A stretch of DNA of 8,817 nt from assembly GCF_014904065.1 (NCBI RefSeq), contig NZ_JACXJG010000001.1:80043-88859 (forward strand), in the 5' to 3' direction. The DNA is from Gulosibacter sediminis (GTDB taxonomy: Bacteria; Actinomycetota; Actinomycetes; Actinomycetales; Microbacteriaceae). The notes under the pieces were generated by a model. The model saw only the letters and a list, made by a program, of their open reading frames with translations. It did not search any database and was not told where the DNA came from. Below are positions 6,473-8,817 of the stretch, one piece after another (position 1 is the stretch's first letter; each line of letters opens with the position of its first letter). The position numbers were made by a program, and so were the translations under genes.

Positions 6473-6501
6473 TTGACGAATGCCACAAAGCGCGGCAGGG
6501 T
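6473..6501 (+). promoter_or_regulatory. Candidate promoter for birA (TTGACG, 17 bp, CAGGGT)
   Basis: TTGACG (6473-6478) matches the -35 consensus at five of six positions. Seventeen bases downstream lies CAGGGT (6496-6501), which keeps the A and final T of a -10 element. Transcription from here would give a leader of roughly 55 bases before ATG 6564. A rival reading is TAATGG (6551-6556), 7 bases before the ATG, as a leaderless -10. Confidence 0.35.
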
Positions 6502-6554
6502 GCTCCATGATCACGCACGGATGCAGCCCGATCTCGGCCGATGCGGCCAATAAT

Positions 6555-6559
6555 GGGAG
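6555..6559 (+). promoter_or_regulatory. Possible Shine-Dalgarno GGGAG before birA
   Basis: GGGAG lies 4 bases before ATG 6564, a little close but usable. It supports ATG 6564 over the in-frame upstream starts at 6480 and 6507. Confidence 0.5.
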
Positions 6560-6563
6560 CACT

Positions 6564-7457
6564 ATGACTGCTGCCAGGGGACCCAAGATCGAATGGCTCG
6601 ACACCGTCGACTCAACGAATGACGCCGTTCGCCGCCGCTTCGCTGACGAGGAGCAGTTCGCGCAGTTCCAGACCCTCGCGACCACGAACCAGACAGCGGG
6701 CCGCGGCCGGCTCGACCGCGAGTGGATCGAAACCCCGGATGCGTCGCTCGCCATCTCGACATATCTCGAGTTCTCGGCGGATGCGGCGCGCACGTCGATT
6801 GGTTGGGTCACCCTTGCCGCTGGCCTCGCGCTTCGGGCTACCCTCGCCGAGCTGGCGGGCCCCCACCAGGCGAGTCGCCTGCAGCTGAAGTGGCCGAACG
6901 ACGTGCTCATCGAGGGCCGCAAGACCGCGGGCATCCTCGGCGAAATCCTCGGTGTGATCGCGGGCGGCGAGCGCTTCGCCTGCGTCGTCGGCACCGGCAT
7001 CAACCTGCGCGACCCGCAGGCACTCACGACGCCGATCCCGATCGTCGCGCCGCCGGCGGCCGCGGGTGCCGCCTTCGCCGCGGCCCAGGTGTCGGAGGCG
7101 TTCGCGAACGCCGACGCGCTCGCGAACGCGACGTCGATCGCCGACCTCGGCCTCCACGTGCCACACGAAGACCTGACGGTCCGGTACGTCGGCGAGCTCG
7201 CCTCGCGCATCGACGCCCTCATCGCGCACAACGGCGACGCCGAGGCCTCAGGGCTCGCGGCCGAGCTGCGAGACAACCTCACGACCCTCGGCCGCCGCGT
7301 ACGCGTCAGCCGTCTCGAAGACACCGACCTCGTCGGCACCGCGAGCGGGGTCGCCTCGACGGGCGAACTCCTCGTCACCGACGACGCCGGCACCGAGCAC
7401 GCCGTGCGCGTCGGCGACGTGCAGCACCTACGCCTCGACGACGGGTCGCTCGCGTGA
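6564..7457 (+). CDS. birA: Biotin--[acetyl-CoA-carboxylase] ligase, class I (no repressor domain)
   Basis: This encodes a 297-residue biotin protein ligase. It makes biotinyl-5'-AMP from biotin and ATP and attaches biotin to the lysine of carrier proteins such as the alpha subunit of acyl-CoA carboxylase. The catalytic domain begins almost at once: [10 protein letters not shown] (11-20), [12 protein letters not shown] (43-54, the biotinyl-AMP loop, with Asp where many enzymes have Gly), [20 protein letters not shown] (108-127, presumed active Lys 120) and VVGTGINL (141-148). An Ala-rich insert (about 163-190) follows. The C-terminal SH3-like cap (about 240-291) ends with [11 protein letters not shown] and VGDVQHLRL. 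There is no N-terminal winged helix, so it should not act as a repressor. It is divergent from accD, as in M. tuberculosis (Rv3279c/Rv3280), and its stop overlaps the next gene by 4 bases. Confidence 0.95.
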   Translation: MTAARGPKIEWLDTVDSTNDAVRRRFADEEQFAQFQTLATTNQTAGRGRLDREWIETPDASLAISTYLEFSADAARTSIGWVTLAAGLALRATLAELAGPHQASRLQLKWPNDVLIEGRKTAGILGEILGVIAGGERFACVVGTGINLRDPQALTTPIPIVAPPAAAGAAFAAAQVSEAFANADALANATSIADLGLHVPHEDLTVRYVGELASRIDALIAHNGDAEASGLAAELRDNLTTLGRRVRVSRLEDTDLVGTASGVASTGELLVTDDAGTEHAVRVGDVQHLRLDDGSLA

Positions 7458-8044
7458 GCAGCCCCTTCGCACCCGGAGGCGGGCACCCGCAGCACGCTGG
7501 CCCGCCGCAGGCCGCCGACCAACCGCAATCGAGCGACGCCGCGTATCCGCCCCGCCACGCGCAGCCGGCGCACCAGGCGCAGCCTCCGCGCGGCGTCGCC
7601 GAGGTGACCATTGCGCGCATCCGGCAGCACGCGAATCGCATCGTGATCCCGAGCCTCGTGATCATCGTGTGCGCCGCGTTCATTGGCTACGCGTTTCGCG
7701 AGCTGCGCGAGTCGGGCCCGTGGCTGTGGTGGGGCATCATCGCGGCCGTCGCGCTGGTGCTGCTCGGCTTCGTGCCGATCATTCTCTGGCTGCGCACCCG
7801 CTACACCATCACCACCTATCGCACCTCGACCCGCAAGGGCCAACCGCACAACACCACCCACGAGCTACCGCATCATGTCGTTTCGAGCGTCGAGATGCGC
7901 CGCAACGCCTGGCAGGCGATTTTCGGCAGCGGCACGATCACGTTGCTCTCGGTATCTGGACTGCGGATGCAACTGCGCGACGTGCCGAACGCGGTCACCG
8001 TGACCCAGGCGTTGCGTGAGCTGACGGGAAACCCCGAGCGGTAG
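7454..8044 (+). CDS. Membrane protein with bacterial PH (bPH2-like) domain
   Basis: This encodes a 196-residue protein. Residues 1 to about 48 are a Pro/Gln/His/Ala-rich, probably disordered cytosolic tail. Two membrane helices follow (about 63-80 and 91-113), closely spaced as in other small bPH2 (DUF304-type) proteins. The C-terminal domain (about 115-191) starts RYTITTYRTSTRKGQ and continues through LPHHVVSSVEM, then GSGTITLLSVSG and LRMQLRDVPNA, the usual bPH2 strand pattern with a final helix. Function is unknown. The start GTG 7454 overlaps the birA stop as GTGA and has no ribosome binding site, so translation is probably coupled to birA. In M. tuberculosis a membrane gene (Rv3278c) also follows birA, so the pairing is old; a role in envelope or lipid biology is a guess from context only. 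Only 32 bases separate it from ectB. Confidence 0.85.
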   Translation: MSSPFAPGGGHPQHAGPPQAADQPQSSDAAYPPRHAQPAHQAQPPRGVAEVTIARIRQHANRIVIPSLVIIVCAAFIGYAFRELRESGPWLWWGIIAAVALVLLGFVPIILWLRTRYTITTYRTSTRKGQPHNTTHELPHHVVSSVEMRRNAWQAIFGSGTITLLSVSGLRMQLRDVPNAVTVTQALRELTGNPER

Positions 8045-8065
8045 GGTCAAACCACTGCAATAACT

Positions 8066-8817
<752 letters not shown>

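Larger units (their letters stand above)
6405..6563. other. Divergent promoter region between accD-accE and birA
   Basis: This 159-bp non-coding region is less GC-rich than the flanking genes and must drive both the carboxyltransferase operon and birA. It holds the accD -10 candidates (6412-6419), a GTATAC palindrome (6453-6458), a TTGACG hexamer (6473-6478) and the birA ribosome-binding region. I see no long dyad of the classical BirA operator type, in line with a BirA that lacks a DNA-binding domain. Confidence 0.7.

Noticed and set aside
6480..6563. N-terminal extension of BirA from 6480 or 6507
   Set aside because: The extra 19-28 residues have no family counterpart and lie over promoter sequence. 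ATG 6564 has a GGGAG site and the conserved domain begins right after it.
6401..7861. A 486-codon open frame on the minus strand opposite birA and the PH gene
   Set aside because: It covers two well-supported genes and the promoter region. Its translation is low-complexity and Ser/Arg/Ala-rich without motifs.

Overview
The window is GC-rich (roughly two thirds G+C by eye), gene-dense chromosomal DNA from a high-GC Gram-positive bacterium (Actinomycetota). The family is probably close to Microbacteriaceae. The pointers are the carboxyltransferase beta / epsilon pair facing a biotin ligase, GTG starts, short gaps, promoters that appear to drive leaderless mRNAs, and an unusual abundance of the word GGATGC. 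The family-level placement is inference; the phylum-level one is well supported.

Layout. Positions 1-1103 (+) are the C-terminal part of an ABC exporter whose 5' end lies outside. It converges on a Cys-rich lipoprotein gene (1160-2191, -), and a perfect 18-bp hairpin at 1110-1149 separates the two. Upstream of the lipoprotein, also on the minus strand, lie maf (2262-2897) and a 72-residue two-helix membrane protein (2936-3154). Diverging from the latter is a TRAM-type RNA methyltransferase (3211-4509, +). The 56-bp gap between the two divergent genes carries two facing -10 elements and three copies of CGCCAAC. The methyltransferase converges on accE (4534-4797, -), which is coupled by a TAATG overlap to the acyl-CoA carboxylase beta gene (4797-6404, -). 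Across a 159-bp divergent promoter region lies birA (6564-7457, +), then a GTGA-coupled bacterial PH-domain membrane protein (7454-8044, +), then the 5' 247 codons of ectB (8077 to the window end, +), preceded by a perfect Shine-Dalgarno.

How the genes fit together. BirA biotinylates the carrier subunit of acyl-CoA carboxylase (not in the window). The beta and epsilon subunits encoded opposite birA form the carboxyltransferase half that supplies malonyl-CoA or methylmalonyl-CoA for lipid synthesis. The order PH protein - birA <> accD - accE ... maf matches the Mycobacterium tuberculosis Rv3278c-Rv3282 neighbourhood. Here the RNA methyltransferase and small membrane protein sit between accE and maf, and ectB sits where purine genes stand in M. 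tuberculosis. EctB makes 2,4-diaminobutyrate. With no ectA before it, that product could feed ectoine made elsewhere, or the diaminobutyrate-containing peptidoglycan known in several Microbacteriaceae.

Most of the window is core metabolism and housekeeping. I see no CRISPR array, tRNA, rRNA, insertion sequence, phage or defence genes. The most interesting points are the ectB context, the repeated motif in the divergent promoter region, the series of TANNNT-N7-start leaderless promoters, the cysteine-depleted methyltransferase, and the isoleucine at the specificity position of the carboxyltransferase.
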